A DNA stretch of 64,000 bases, taken from assembly GCF_015752205.1 (NCBI RefSeq), contig NZ_JADOVG010000018.1, positions 1 through 64,000 on the forward strand, written 5' to 3'. The position numbers and the translations under genes were made by a program. This DNA comes from Polaromonas sp. CG_9.7 (GTDB taxonomy: Bacteria > Pseudomonadota > Gammaproteobacteria > Burkholderiales > Burkholderiaceae_C). The notes beneath the pieces were generated by a model. It did no database searches. It worked only from the letters and a program-made list of their open reading frames with translations, and was not told the origin of the DNA. Positions 8,438 to 17,598 of this stretch are shown piece by piece (the stretch's first letter is position 1; each line of letters begins with the position of its first letter).

Positions 8438-9604
8438 TTATTTGGGCCACAGCGCCCACAAGCGAAGCGGCTGGTTGACACGCGACGCCAGCAGGCCAGC
8501 GTCAACGCCTGTGCCGGCAAAATAATCGGCCCTCACAGCGCCGACGATGGCGCTGCCGGTGTCCTGCGCCAGTACCAGCTTTTGCAGGTTGGCGGCGCCG
8601 CCGCGCGACGCCAGCCAGACCGGCGTGCCATACGGAATGCTGCCCGGATCGACGGCAATCGAGCGGCCCGGCGTCAGCGGCACACCCTGCGCGCCCTTGG
8701 GGCCAAAGGCGGCGTCGAAATCACTCAAAGGCTGCTCCTGGAAAAAGGTGTAGCGCGGGTTGCTCCAGAGCATTTGCTGCACACGCTGGGGATTTTTAAA
8801 CGCCCATACCTTGGTCGATTCCACCCAGGGCGCGAGCATCTTGCCTTCGCCCTGGTTGAACAACCACTGGGTGACACTGCGAAAAGGCTGCTCGTTCGAG
8901 CCGGCATACGCCACCCGGACGACACGCTGGGAACCGTCGGGCTCGGTTATGTTCAGCCTGCCCGAGCCCTGGATATGCAACGACATCACCTCGACCGGGT
9001 CGTCCACCCAGGCAATCTCGCGCCCCCGCAGCGCAGCCCGCGCCTCGGGCAGGGTGTCGATTTCCTGGCGTGAAAACCACGGTTTGCGGCTGCCCAGGGT
9101 GGCCGGCGTGCGATAAACCGGCACCCCGTAGCCGGCGCCGGGCAGGCGGCTGGCCTTGAGCACCGGCTCGTAGTAGCTGGTCAGCAGGCCATCGGCGCTG
9201 CCTTGCAGGGATTCGACCCGGTAGGGCTGGAGCCGGGCGACCATCCAGTCGCGCTGTTCCTGCGCCGAGGCGATGCTCAGGCGCCTGACTTCACTGCACA
9301 AGGGGGCAAACACCGGACCGGGCCGCTCGCAACTCTTGATCCAGGCGTTCCAGGCTTCAAACAGGGTGTCTTCTTCAAAACCCGGCAATTCGGCCCAATG
9401 CACCGGAACCCAGCGGCTTTTGCTCAAGAGCCGGGGCGGCGGCAGCGGCCCGGCATCGTCCGGACGCACGGCAGTTGGAACGGACACGCTGTCTGGCATA
9501 GACGCAGGCGGCAAAGGCACGCTGGTGCAGGCGGCCAGGAACAGGGCAGCGGCGATAATCGACACCTTGCGCCATGACGGCCTCAACCCCCTTGGCCGCT
9601 TCAT
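8438..9604 (-). CDS. mltA: membrane-bound lytic murein transglycosylase A
   Basis: MltA cleaves the glycan strands of peptidoglycan to 1,6-anhydromuropeptides at the outer membrane. Family motifs are clear: GLLTSYYEPVL, MSLHIQGSGRL and a C-terminal 3D domain with the aspartate motif AQDTGSAIVGAVRADYF. The start at 9604 gives a signal peptide with lipobox (FLAAC) and has GGAAAG upstream. An upstream in-frame ATG at 9632-9634 would overlap the start codon of the divergent small membrane protein in a shared CATG. The length (388 residues) fits the family. Confidence 0.9.
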   Translation of the reverse strand: MKRPRGLRPSWRKVSIIAAALFLAACTSVPLPPASMPDSVSVPTAVRPDDAGPLPPPRLLSKSRWVPVHWAELPGFEEDTLFEAWNAWIKSCERPGPVFAPLCSEVRRLSIASAQEQRDWMVARLQPYRVESLQGSADGLLTSYYEPVLKASRLPGAGYGVPVYRTPATLGSRKPWFSRQEIDTLPEARAALRGREIAWVDDPVEVMSLHIQGSGRLNITEPDGSQRVVRVAYAGSNEQPFRSVTQWLFNQGEGKMLAPWVESTKVWAFKNPQRVQQMLWSNPRYTFFQEQPLSDFDAAFGPKGAQGVPLTPGRSIAVDPGSIPYGTPVWLASRGGAANLQKLVLAQDTGSAIVGAVRADYFAGTGVDAGLLASRVNQPLRLWALWPK

Positions 9605-9632
9605 GCTTGCTGCCGCTTTCCAGGAATCAATC

Positions 9633-9779
9633 ATGGCTTTGCTTTTACTCGAAGCGCTCGGTGCGCTGCTGCTGCTGGTGTTCATTGTGTGGTGGACGAT
9701 GTTTTCGGGCCGTCAAAAAGGCGAGCTGAAGGACGAATCGGAGCGCGTGACGCCAGACCCGGAAAAAGAAAAGAAATAA
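9633..9779 (+). CDS. small single-pass membrane protein
   Basis: A 48-residue protein starts at ATG 9633, with AGGAA 7-11 bases upstream. It has one hydrophobic segment (residues 2-24, LLLLEALGALLLLVFIVWW) and a charged tail rich in Lys, Glu and Asp (KGELKDESERV). The topology suggests a membrane anchor with a short cytoplasmic tail. The function is unknown. It is divergent from mltA, with starts about 30 bp apart, and convergent with the response regulator gene. Confidence 0.6.
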   Translation: MALLLLEALGALLLLVFIVWWTMFSGRQKGELKDESERVTPDPEKEKK

Positions 9780-9789
9780 ACGGCATCTG

Positions 9790-10416
9790 CTACAGACTGC
9801 GCAGCAGATTGGCCAGCTCGACCGCCGACTTGACGCCCATTTTCTCAAAAACCCGGGCGCGGTGCACTTCAACGGTCCGCACGCTGATGTCAAGCTGGTC
9901 GGCCACCAGCTTGTTTGGCAGTCCTTCGATCACCAGTTGCATCACCGCACGCTCGCGCTCGGTCAGGCCGTCCAACTGGGCGCGCAGGCCGGTGGCCTGG
10001 CTGTGCTGGACCAGCGCGGCGGCCGACTGGCTGAGCGCCTGCTCGATGCGGTCCACCAGCGCATTGTCGGAAAACGGTTTTTCAAAAAAATCAAACGCGC
10101 CGCGCTTGACCGAATCGACGGCGGTCGGCACATCGGCATGGCCGGTCAGGAAAATGACCGGCAGGGTCGGCAGCAGGCCGTAGCCAATCAGCTTTTCAAA
10201 CATCGCCAGTCCGCTGAGCCCGTTCATGCGCACATCAAGCAGCACACACGATGGCGAGCGTACCTGGAAGTTCTGCGACACCCGGTCGTCAAAGGCTTCG
10301 CCGCTGGCAAACGACTCGCTGGGCAGCCGCCGGGAGCGCAGCAGCCAGGCCAGCGCGTCGCGCACGCCCTTGTCGTCGTCAACGATGTAGACGGTGGCAT
10401 TGTGAATCGGTTCCAT
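9790..10416 (-). CDS. FixJ/NarL-type response regulator, DctR-like
   Basis: The 208-residue regulator has an N-terminal receiver domain: acidic pocket IVDDDKGVRD, phospho-acceptor Asp in LLDVRMNGLSG near residue 60, and Lys in FFEKPF near 110. A LuxR-type helix-turn-helix follows (LTERERAVMQLVIEGLPNKL, then RTVEVHRARVFEKM). Start ATG 10416 lies one base after the stop of the sensor kinase gene, so the pair is co-translated. The nearest known pairs control C4-dicarboxylate or similar carboxylate uptake (DctS/DctR); the actual stimulus cannot be read here. Confidence 0.85.
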   Translation of the reverse strand: MEPIHNATVYIVDDDKGVRDALAWLLRSRRLPSESFASGEAFDDRVSQNFQVRSPSCVLLDVRMNGLSGLAMFEKLIGYGLLPTLPVIFLTGHADVPTAVDSVKRGAFDFFEKPFSDNALVDRIEQALSQSAAALVQHSQATGLRAQLDGLTERERAVMQLVIEGLPNKLVADQLDISVRTVEVHRARVFEKMGVKSAVELANLLRSL

Positions 10417-10417
10417 G

Positions 10418-12511
10418 TCAGCTTTCTGCGGGCGTGTGGTGCATTGCGTCCCCTGCTGCCGACCTGGTGACGGCCACCGGCAGGGTAAAGATGAAAATGG
10501 TACCTTGCGGCCGGACGCTTTCATAGCCAAGAAAGCCGCCATGCTGCTCGATCACCGTGCGGCACAGGCTCAGGCCCAGGCCCATGCCTTCCTTCTTGGT
10601 GGTGAAAAAAGGGGTGAACAGCTGCCGGGCCACCTCGGCGGAAATGCCTTCGCCCTGATCGATCACGGCAAACTCGATCCACTGGCTGTGCGCGTTCGAG
10701 ACAGCCGGCCGGATGCGCAAGGTCAGCACCTTGCCGGACAGCGCCGGTGCCGGCTGGCCGGTTTCGTCGCTGCTGTGCATGGCCTGCATGCCATTGCGTG
10801 CCAGGTTCAGCAGCACCTGCTCGACCATGGTGCGGTCGCACAGCACCGGCGGGCAGGTTTCATTGACTTCCAGGTTGATGCGCACGCCGAGCTTGCGTGC
10901 CTGCAGGATCACCAGCGGCATGATGGCGTCCAGCAGCGCACGCGGCGCGACCGCCTCGCGCACCCGCTCGCTGCGGCGCACAAAGTCATGCACGCTCTTG
11001 ATCACCTTGCCGGCACGCTCGGCCTGCTCGGCAATGCGGCGCATTGCCAGCTGCAGGTCATCAGACAAGGCCGGCGCATCGGGCGCCTGGTCGCCCGCCG
11101 ACGCCTGCGCCAGAAGGTTGAGCGAGCCGGTGGCGTAGCTCGAAATGGCCGCCAGCGGCTGGTTCAGCTCATGGCTGAGCAAGGACGCCATCTCTCCGAC
11201 CATTGCCAGCCGGGCGCTGGCCTGCAGGCGGTCCTGGCTGGCACGCGAGACTTCCTCCGTGCGGCGCTGCTCGCTGACATCCAGAATGGCACTCATCCAG
11301 CCGGTGTGCTTGCCCAAGGCATTGATCAGCGGCGCTTCCATGATGAGCACCGGAAAGCGGGTGCCGTCCTTGCGCATGAAGACCGACTCATGGCCCTCGC
11401 GCGGCAGGTGGTTACCAGCCAGGCGTATGGCCTGGCGGTGCTGATAGACGCCTGCCAGCTCGGGCGGCCAGTAGGGCGACGGCATGCTCTGGTTGAGCAG
11501 TTCCTGGGCATCAACGCCGACCATCTGACAAAAGGCCGGGTTGACATAGGTGATGCGCCCTTGCAGATCCCGGGCGCGCAGGCCGGTTAGCAGTGAGTTC
11601 TCCATGGCCTTGCGAAAGGCCAGCGCCTCGCTCAAATCGTTCTCGACCTGCAGGCGCCGCCGCATGTCACGGCCCAGCAGGAACAGCACGGCCATCAGGG
11701 CAAGCGACATGGCGGCCACCAGCGCCGTCAGGATGTTGGGAAACAGGGCGGGCGTTCCCAGCCGGCTTTCCATGCGCAACACGAAGGTGGTGCCTGGCAG
11801 GTCAAGCAGTTGCCGTGCCACAAACATGCGGCTGGCGCGCGCCGGCACGCCGTACAACGCCAGGCGCGTACCGTCCGCCTCGGTCAGCGACAGGCCAACA
11901 CCTTGCGACAGTGGTTTGCTGACCAGTTCGCTGAGCAGGCTCTGCAGCGAATAGGTGGCCACCGCATAGCCGGTCACGCGGCCTGCGTCGGTCAGGGGCA
12001 TGCACATGTCGTACACCTCCATGCCCAGCCCGTCGGATTGCGGCACAAAGTAGCTGGTCGAATACACCGGGCCGCTGATCCGGCGGGCAGCGGTGCAGGC
12101 CAGGCCGACATCAGCCTGCAGGCTGGTGCGGTCGAGCTTCTCAAACACAGACTTGCGAAACGGGGTCTCGACAAAACTCAGCATGTCGAGCTTTTCGTTG
12201 CGCCACTCCAGCCGCAGGATTTCCCGGTGCTCGTGCAGCAGCTGGGCTGCGGGCACATGCCAGGCTTGGGCGCTGCGCTCGCGGGCATGCAGCGCCTGGA
12301 TCGACTGAAGGTTGCGGTTCAGGCCGGAGCGGATGTCGGTTGCGGCCATTTCCGAATGGTCTTCCAGCCGGCTTTGCACCAGGCTGGATTCGTAACGCCC
12401 GGCCAGCCAGACCAGCAGGCCCAGCAGGGCCACCACCAGCGCCAGCAGCAGCAGCCAAAGGGAACCACGCCGGCTGGCCCAGCCGGCAAGTCCGGGAGAC
12501 TTCAGCGCCAT
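10418..12511 (-). CDS. sensor histidine kinase with extracytoplasmic and PAS domains, DctS-like
   Basis: The 697-residue kinase has a transmembrane helix at about 17-40, a periplasmic double-sensor-like domain to about 250, a second helix near 260-285 and a PAS domain near 300-420 (GRITYVNPAFCQMVG). HisKA follows with the phospho-accepting His in LLSHELNQPLAA, then an ATPase domain with N box (NLARNGMQAM), DQGEGIS and GMGLGLSLC. The gene lies 4 bp after the amidase gene and 1 bp before the response regulator. The layout is that of DctS/DctB-type kinases, which sense small carboxylates. Co-transcription with yhdP and the amidase is suggested by spacing. Confidence 0.85.
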   Translation of the reverse strand: MALKSPGLAGWASRRGSLWLLLLALVVALLGLLVWLAGRYESSLVQSRLEDHSEMAATDIRSGLNRNLQSIQALHARERSAQAWHVPAAQLLHEHREILRLEWRNEKLDMLSFVETPFRKSVFEKLDRTSLQADVGLACTAARRISGPVYSTSYFVPQSDGLGMEVYDMCMPLTDAGRVTGYAVATYSLQSLLSELVSKPLSQGVGLSLTEADGTRLALYGVPARASRMFVARQLLDLPGTTFVLRMESRLGTPALFPNILTALVAAMSLALMAVLFLLGRDMRRRLQVENDLSEALAFRKAMENSLLTGLRARDLQGRITYVNPAFCQMVGVDAQELLNQSMPSPYWPPELAGVYQHRQAIRLAGNHLPREGHESVFMRKDGTRFPVLIMEAPLINALGKHTGWMSAILDVSEQRRTEEVSRASQDRLQASARLAMVGEMASLLSHELNQPLAAISSYATGSLNLLAQASAGDQAPDAPALSDDLQLAMRRIAEQAERAGKVIKSVHDFVRRSERVREAVAPRALLDAIMPLVILQARKLGVRINLEVNETCPPVLCDRTMVEQVLLNLARNGMQAMHSSDETGQPAPALSGKVLTLRIRPAVSNAHSQWIEFAVIDQGEGISAEVARQLFTPFFTTKKEGMGLGLSLCRTVIEQHGGFLGYESVRPQGTIFIFTLPVAVTRSAAGDAMHHTPAES

Positions 12512-12515
12512 CGGC

Positions 12516-13322
12516 TCATAACACCCTGTGGTTCAGGGCGGGCAGGCGCTGGCGAACCTCTTGCAGCCGGCTGGCCTGCACTTCACTCATGACCACCCCC
12601 GGGCCCTCGGCCTGCACGGCCAGGATCTCGCCCCAGGGACCAACCACCATGCTGTGGCCCCAGGTGCGGCGGCCGTTCTCGTGCACACCGCCCTGTGCCG
12701 CTGCCACCACGTAGGCCAGGTTTTCAATTGCCCGGGCGCGCAGCAGCAACTCCCAGTGCGCCTGGCCGGTGATCCAGGTAAACGCGCTGGGCACCAGCAG
12801 CACATCGGCCTTCAGGGCGCGGTAAAGCTCAGGAAAACGCAGGTCGTAGCAGACGCTCAGGCCAACCGTGTAGATGTGGCCATCGCGCGAGGCCAGCTCG
12901 AAGCGCACCGGCTGGTTGCCGGGGTCGAGCACGCGGGTTTCGTCATGCGCTTCGCCGCCATGGTCGAAGCGAAACAGGTGGATCTTGTCGTAGCGCGCGA
13001 CGCAGGTGCCCGAGGGCGCATAGACAAGCGAGCTGTTGCGCGCGCGACCGGCATCGCCAGTGGCCGTGGGCAGCGTGCCGCCGACAATCCACATGTCCAG
13101 CTCGCGCGCCGAGCGGCTCAGGAAGTCCTGGATCAGGCCACTGCCAGCGTGCTCCCGGACCTTCAGCTTGTCGGTGTCCTGCAGGCCCATGATGCAGAAA
13201 TATTCGGGCAGAACGGCCAGTTCGGCGCCCTGCCCGGCCGCCTGGGCCAGCAGCCGGTGCGCTGCGTCCAGGTTGGCCTGTACGCCGGTGCCTGAGACCA
13301 TCTGGATGGCAGCTATTTTCAT
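12516..13322 (-). CDS. nitrilase-superfamily carbon-nitrogen hydrolase (Nit-like)
   Basis: The 268-residue enzyme shows the complete catalytic triad of the nitrilase superfamily: Glu40 (AVLPEYF), Lys113 (RYDKIHLF) and Cys158 (LSVCYDLRFPE). It is of the Nit1/Nit2 type, whose members hydrolyse deaminated glutathione or omega-amides; this substrate is inferred from the subgroup. ATG 13322 gives the usual MKIAAIQM start, two bases after the yhdP stop codon; a TTG two codons upstream is less likely. The order yhdP - nit matches many proteobacterial genomes. Confidence 0.85.
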   Translation of the reverse strand: MKIAAIQMVSGTGVQANLDAAHRLLAQAAGQGAELAVLPEYFCIMGLQDTDKLKVREHAGSGLIQDFLSRSARELDMWIVGGTLPTATGDAGRARNSSLVYAPSGTCVARYDKIHLFRFDHGGEAHDETRVLDPGNQPVRFELASRDGHIYTVGLSVCYDLRFPELYRALKADVLLVPSAFTWITGQAHWELLLRARAIENLAYVVAAAQGGVHENGRRTWGHSMVVGPWGEILAVQAEGPGVVMSEVQASRLQEVRQRLPALNHRVL

Positions 13323-13324
13323 GG

Positions 13325-16300
13325 TCAACGTGTCTCCGGTGTGGTCTCGTCCGCCTGGGCTTTTGCCCGCGCCTTGCGGTCAACCTTGGTGATTATCGGG
13401 TCGTACCAGCTTCCGTCAATCTGGAATTCCTGCGTGGCCGCCTCCATCAGCGGACGGCGCAGGAACATCTGCGCCAGAAAGCTGCCCAGGCCGACCACCG
13501 GATTGATGGCGGTGGCGATGAGCGAAGCCGTTCCGGCATTGATCTCGGGCACCACGACCACCTTCAGGCTTTGCGTTTCGTCCGCAAGGCTGGCGCGGCC
13601 TTCCATCAGCACGGCGGCATTGACGCCGCTCATCTGCAGGTTGTTGGTCTGCGCCACGCCGCGCCGCACCGTCACATCGCCGCGAACGAAATCAAAGGCA
13701 AAACCCTGCGAGAACACATCGCGGAAGTCCAGCGTCAGCCGGCGCGGCAAGGACTGCAGGCTGAGCACGCCCAGCAGCTTGGCAATGCCCGGGTCGGCTT
13801 TCATGAACTGGCCAGACGCGACGTTCACATGAAACTCTCCGCTCAGGCTCGGGTAGTCCAGGCTCAGGGGCGACCCCATCCAGGCGATTTCACCTTCCAG
13901 CGCGCCCTTGCCGCGCCGGATCACGCCGTTCATGCCAAAACGCCCAAGCAGCTCGCCCGAATCGGCAATGTCGAGCTTGAAGTCCATGCTCACCCGGCGG
14001 CGCTCGTTCAAAGGCCGCGCGGCCCGGGGACCGGCGGGCAGCGCCGCCCAGTTGCCGATAGCGGTCAGCACGGCTTCGGGCAAGATGACATTGAACTTGT
14101 TCAGCCGCCACTCGCGCACACCGCCCTCGGCCTGCGACCCTCCCCGGTTGACTGCCTCGATCTCGACCCGCCCCAGCTTCTTGCCACGCAATTCCAGGTT
14201 TTCCACCACGATGTCGAGCCCCGGAATGCTGGCGGGCTGCTCGTCCAGCATCGCCTCGACCTCGCTGGCTTCGCTGGCGGCCAGGCTCAGCCGGGAAAGC
14301 CGCGCATAGACGCGTCCGGCGCCCTGCGCACCGGGCTGGCGAAACTCCAGGTAGCCGTTCAGTTCGGCGGCAGCGATATTGGCGCGCCAGTTCAGGCCGT
14401 CCCGGCTGGCGCCCACCACCACATTGTTCAGGCTGCGGCCCTGCACCTTCAGCTGACTGGCGCGTATGGCCATGACGTTGGGCAGGTAGCCCATGGCGTC
14501 GGCCGTCGCGGCCGGCGCGCTGGCAGCCGGCGGTAGCGCGCCGGCGTCGGCGGTCTGGCCCAGAATGCGTTCCCAGGCGTCCAGGTCCAGCGCCGCCAGA
14601 TTGACATGGGCTCCCACGCCGGTTGGCGGCGTCGGCGTTGCTTCACCCATGTCCAGTCCCACGCCGATGCTGCCCCGGACCACGCGGACATCCTTGCCGC
14701 CGAGGTCACGCAGGTAGCTGATCGCCACCACCTGCCCGATGCTGAGCGACAGCTGGTCCTGCAGCGTCTGGCCCGCGTCCATCGAGCCGGGTACCAGCCG
14801 GTTTTCAAAGCGCAGCGGCAAAGCCGTCTCGGCCGTCTTGGTGAGTGGTGCCGGCAGGTTCAGCGCCATGCCCTGCAGGCTGCTCGACACCATGACCTCG
14901 GGCACGGGCACGCCCTGCCTGAACTGCAGCGTGGCGGTGTAGGCGGTGCTGCCGCCAAGGTTCGCGGCCACGCGCGATGCCAGCCCGAGTTCCGTGGCCT
15001 GCCGCAGCCCTTCTGCGGTGACCGTGCCCTGCGCCCTGAAAACGACGCTGCCCCTGGGACCGGTAGCAGACGCCGATGGCCGTGTTCCGCCGTCGATACG
15101 GACCTCGCCGCCCAGCAGGCTCGCCTGCGTGCCAGCCATGCTGAAACCCTGGTCGGTGACTTTCACCACGCCCCTGGCCTGGCCCAGCACCGGCGCCTGG
15201 GGCAGAAGTTTCAGGTCATTGCCAGGCAACGTCACCGTGCCCTCGACCGTCGATTTTTCGATCGTGTCGATTGGCAGGCGCAGGCCAAACCGGTAGTCGG
15301 CCACGCCAGTCGCCGTGGCGTCTGCCAGGGCATGCTCTGTCATGGCGCCAAGCGGCGAGGTGTTGACAAAACCCAGCGCGTCTGACAACGCGCCCCTGAC
15401 CGCCAGCGCCACCTCGACCACCGGCAGGTGTTCAAGGTCGGCGATGCGGGCGTCGCTCTTGAGCAGTTGCAGGCCCGGCAGGCCGGCAACCCTGCCGCTG
15501 GCGACCTTGACGTCTAGCGAAGCCCGGCTGAACAGCAGTTCGCCATCCAGTTCTGTCAGCGCGGGCCAGGGCGCGGCGCCAGGCGGCTGCAAGGCCTTGG
15601 GAACATAGACGAATTGCCCGTTGCGCACTTTCGCCGACACCTGGAAATCCCCCTGCGCCGCATTGGCAAACGGAAGGTGGTGAACCGGCCCCTTGACCTT
15701 GAATTTCACCTCGCTGACCTGGCCCTTGATGACGGCATCGCGCACATAGTGGCGAACCTTTTCACCCAATACCAAGGGCAGGTAGCGGTGCACTCGGCTG
15801 CCGTCGCCCCGGCTCAGGCTGCCCTGCAGGTCCAGAATGCCCGGAAAGCGGCGGTCGGCTGATTTGCCGGTTTCGGGCGGGCCGGCGGCGGCGTCATCGG
15901 TGCGCCAGCGGACCTGCGCCTGGCCCTTGGCGTCGTCATTTTCAAACTTCAGGTCGCGCAACTGCAGGTCGATTTTTTCGCCAGCGCGTTTCCATTGCGC
16001 CTGCACCGACAGCTGGTCGAGCGGCAGGCGGGATTCCTCGAAAATCCCCGGCAGGTCAAGCGCCCCTTTGGCGATCTTCACGCTGGCCTGGCCACCGTCC
16101 TGCGTCAGGTTGAAGTCCATCGTGGCGCCGCTCAGGCCTGGACGGCCGGGTACCGCCTGCGCGCCGCTGCCCACCGCTACGCCGGACGCAGCGGCAGCGG
16201 CGGCCGGCATTGCGGCAACGCTCAAATCCGTCACACGGCCCTTGGCGGCAAAAGTTGATGGACTGTCAAGCGGGCCCTGCCAGCGGGCCTCCAGCGTTTC

Positions 16301-17524
16301 CACCAGCCCTTCAGGCGCCAGCGACGCCAGCAGCGCATGCGCCGAGGGCTCCAGCGGCAGGCGGCCGGCTATCCGCGCCAGCGCGGCCAGGTCCAGGCGG
16401 TCGGCCTTGAGCGTGGTGTGCGCAGGCGTGCCGCGTGACGCCCTGGCATGCACCAGCGCCAGATTGCCGCCCGGCCACTGCAGACCATCCCGGATGCTGA
16501 ACTGCAGGCCCTCGGTACTGACGTCGAATCCGCCGGGATGCTGGCTTGCCGTCACGCGCCCGGCCAGGGTGTTAAAGGCCAGCGGCTGCAAATCGGCACC
16601 CAGGCGGGCATCGACGTCCTGCAGCGCGACATCGACCAGTGCCCCGGTGACTTTTCCATCGCTGACGTCGGACCAGGCGCGCAATGCGCCCTGCCCCCGG
16701 TTCAGCGCAATGCCGAGCTTTTCCAGCCCGCTGTATTGCTGGACGCGGGACACATCGACCCGGGAGAACTCGCCATACACCTGGCCACTCCAGTTCAAAA
16801 AATCGCCACTGCGCCGGGACAGCAGCGGCTGCCGGAAGATGGCCCGCAGGCTGAAGCGCGCGCCCCACTCGGCCGGCGGCGTTGCGTCCAGCCGCATCAG
16901 GTGGCGCTGCCGGCCATTGCGCATCACCGCATCCACCTGACCCAGGGCCAGCGGCGGGGCTGGCCGCATCTCGTCGGTCCAGCGCAGGGTGCCGCCACGC
17001 ACGACAAATTCGGTCTGCGAAAACAACCAGTCGGCCACCGCGCTGTGACCGGTTGCGCTGTCTTTCGACACATCCAGGCCGCCGACAAAAATCTTGCCGT
17101 CGGCAGCGCGGCGAATATCGACTTCGGGCCGCTCGATCACCAGTTGCTCGAAGCCAAGTCCCCACAGTGAGGATGGGGAAAGCGTGCCCAGCACCTGCGG
17201 CAGGCGCACCGCTTCGCGCCCCTGCGCATCGAGCAGGACCACGTCATGCAGCGCAAAGGACGGGATCGCGCCCAGCGATTTTCCTGTGATGCCGCCGATG
17301 CGCACCGGCACGCCGAGCGCCCGGCTGGCCTGGGCTTCCAGCTGCGGACGGAACTCGGCAATACGCGGCACAATCCAGCCGTGAAGCACCCCCCAGCTCA
17401 GGCCGAACAGCAGCCAGGCAGTGGCCACCAGGCAAAGCAGGCCGCGAACGGCCACGGCGATCCATCGCAGACGCCGGGATGGCAGGGCGGGAGTGGCGGA
17501 CGGGCTGATGGGGATGGGCTCCAT
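13325..17524 (-). CDS. yhdP: YhdP family AsmA-like envelope protein
   Basis: This very long protein (1399 residues from ATG 17524) fits the YhdP/TIGR02099 family of AsmA-like proteins. They form long hydrophobic bridges moving phospholipid between inner and outer membranes in E. coli. One transmembrane helix lies near residues 22-45 (GLLCLVATAWLLFGLSWGVL). The bulk is repetitive beta-rich periplasmic sequence, and the C-terminal part has the family block GSFLAQMFLRRPLMEAATQE. The frame stays open upstream to 18244, but that is antisense to glnE. The gene starts 74 bp from glnE and is divergent from it. Confidence 0.85.
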   Translation of the reverse strand: MEPIPISPSATPALPSRRLRWIAVAVRGLLCLVATAWLLFGLSWGVLHGWIVPRIAEFRPQLEAQASRALGVPVRIGGITGKSLGAIPSFALHDVVLLDAQGREAVRLPQVLGTLSPSSLWGLGFEQLVIERPEVDIRRAADGKIFVGGLDVSKDSATGHSAVADWLFSQTEFVVRGGTLRWTDEMRPAPPLALGQVDAVMRNGRQRHLMRLDATPPAEWGARFSLRAIFRQPLLSRRSGDFLNWSGQVYGEFSRVDVSRVQQYSGLEKLGIALNRGQGALRAWSDVSDGKVTGALVDVALQDVDARLGADLQPLAFNTLAGRVTASQHPGGFDVSTEGLQFSIRDGLQWPGGNLALVHARASRGTPAHTTLKADRLDLAALARIAGRLPLEPSAHALLASLAPEGLVETLEARWQGPLDSPSTFAAKGRVTDLSVAAMPAAAAAASGVAVGSGAQAVPGRPGLSGATMDFNLTQDGGQASVKIAKGALDLPGIFEESRLPLDQLSVQAQWKRAGEKIDLQLRDLKFENDDAKGQAQVRWRTDDAAAGPPETGKSADRRFPGILDLQGSLSRGDGSRVHRYLPLVLGEKVRHYVRDAVIKGQVSEVKFKVKGPVHHLPFANAAQGDFQVSAKVRNGQFVYVPKALQPPGAAPWPALTELDGELLFSRASLDVKVASGRVAGLPGLQLLKSDARIADLEHLPVVEVALAVRGALSDALGFVNTSPLGAMTEHALADATATGVADYRFGLRLPIDTIEKSTVEGTVTLPGNDLKLLPQAPVLGQARGVVKVTDQGFSMAGTQASLLGGEVRIDGGTRPSASATGPRGSVVFRAQGTVTAEGLRQATELGLASRVAANLGGSTAYTATLQFRQGVPVPEVMVSSSLQGMALNLPAPLTKTAETALPLRFENRLVPGSMDAGQTLQDQLSLSIGQVVAISYLRDLGGKDVRVVRGSIGVGLDMGEATPTPPTGVGAHVNLAALDLDAWERILGQTADAGALPPAASAPAATADAMGYLPNVMAIRASQLKVQGRSLNNVVVGASRDGLNWRANIAAAELNGYLEFRQPGAQGAGRVYARLSRLSLAASEASEVEAMLDEQPASIPGLDIVVENLELRGKKLGRVEIEAVNRGGSQAEGGVREWRLNKFNVILPEAVLTAIGNWAALPAGPRAARPLNERRRVSMDFKLDIADSGELLGRFGMNGVIRRGKGALEGEIAWMGSPLSLDYPSLSGEFHVNVASGQFMKADPGIAKLLGVLSLQSLPRRLTLDFRDVFSQGFAFDFVRGDVTVRRGVAQTNNLQMSGVNAAVLMEGRASLADETQSLKVVVVPEINAGTASLIATAINPVVGLGSFLAQMFLRRPLMEAATQEFQIDGSWYDPIITKVDRKARAKAQADETTPETR

Positions 17525-17598
17525 TGACCGGAGAATTATGACCGCCGACGGTTTGACCGGCCGGTGCAGAACCATGAAGTTTGTGAAATAGTGTTGTG

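Noticed and set aside
10415..11590. Long plus-strand open frame antisense to the sensor kinase
   Set aside because: The minus-strand frame carries complete HisKA and ATPase motifs; the opposite frame has a composition typical of high-GC shadows and no motif.
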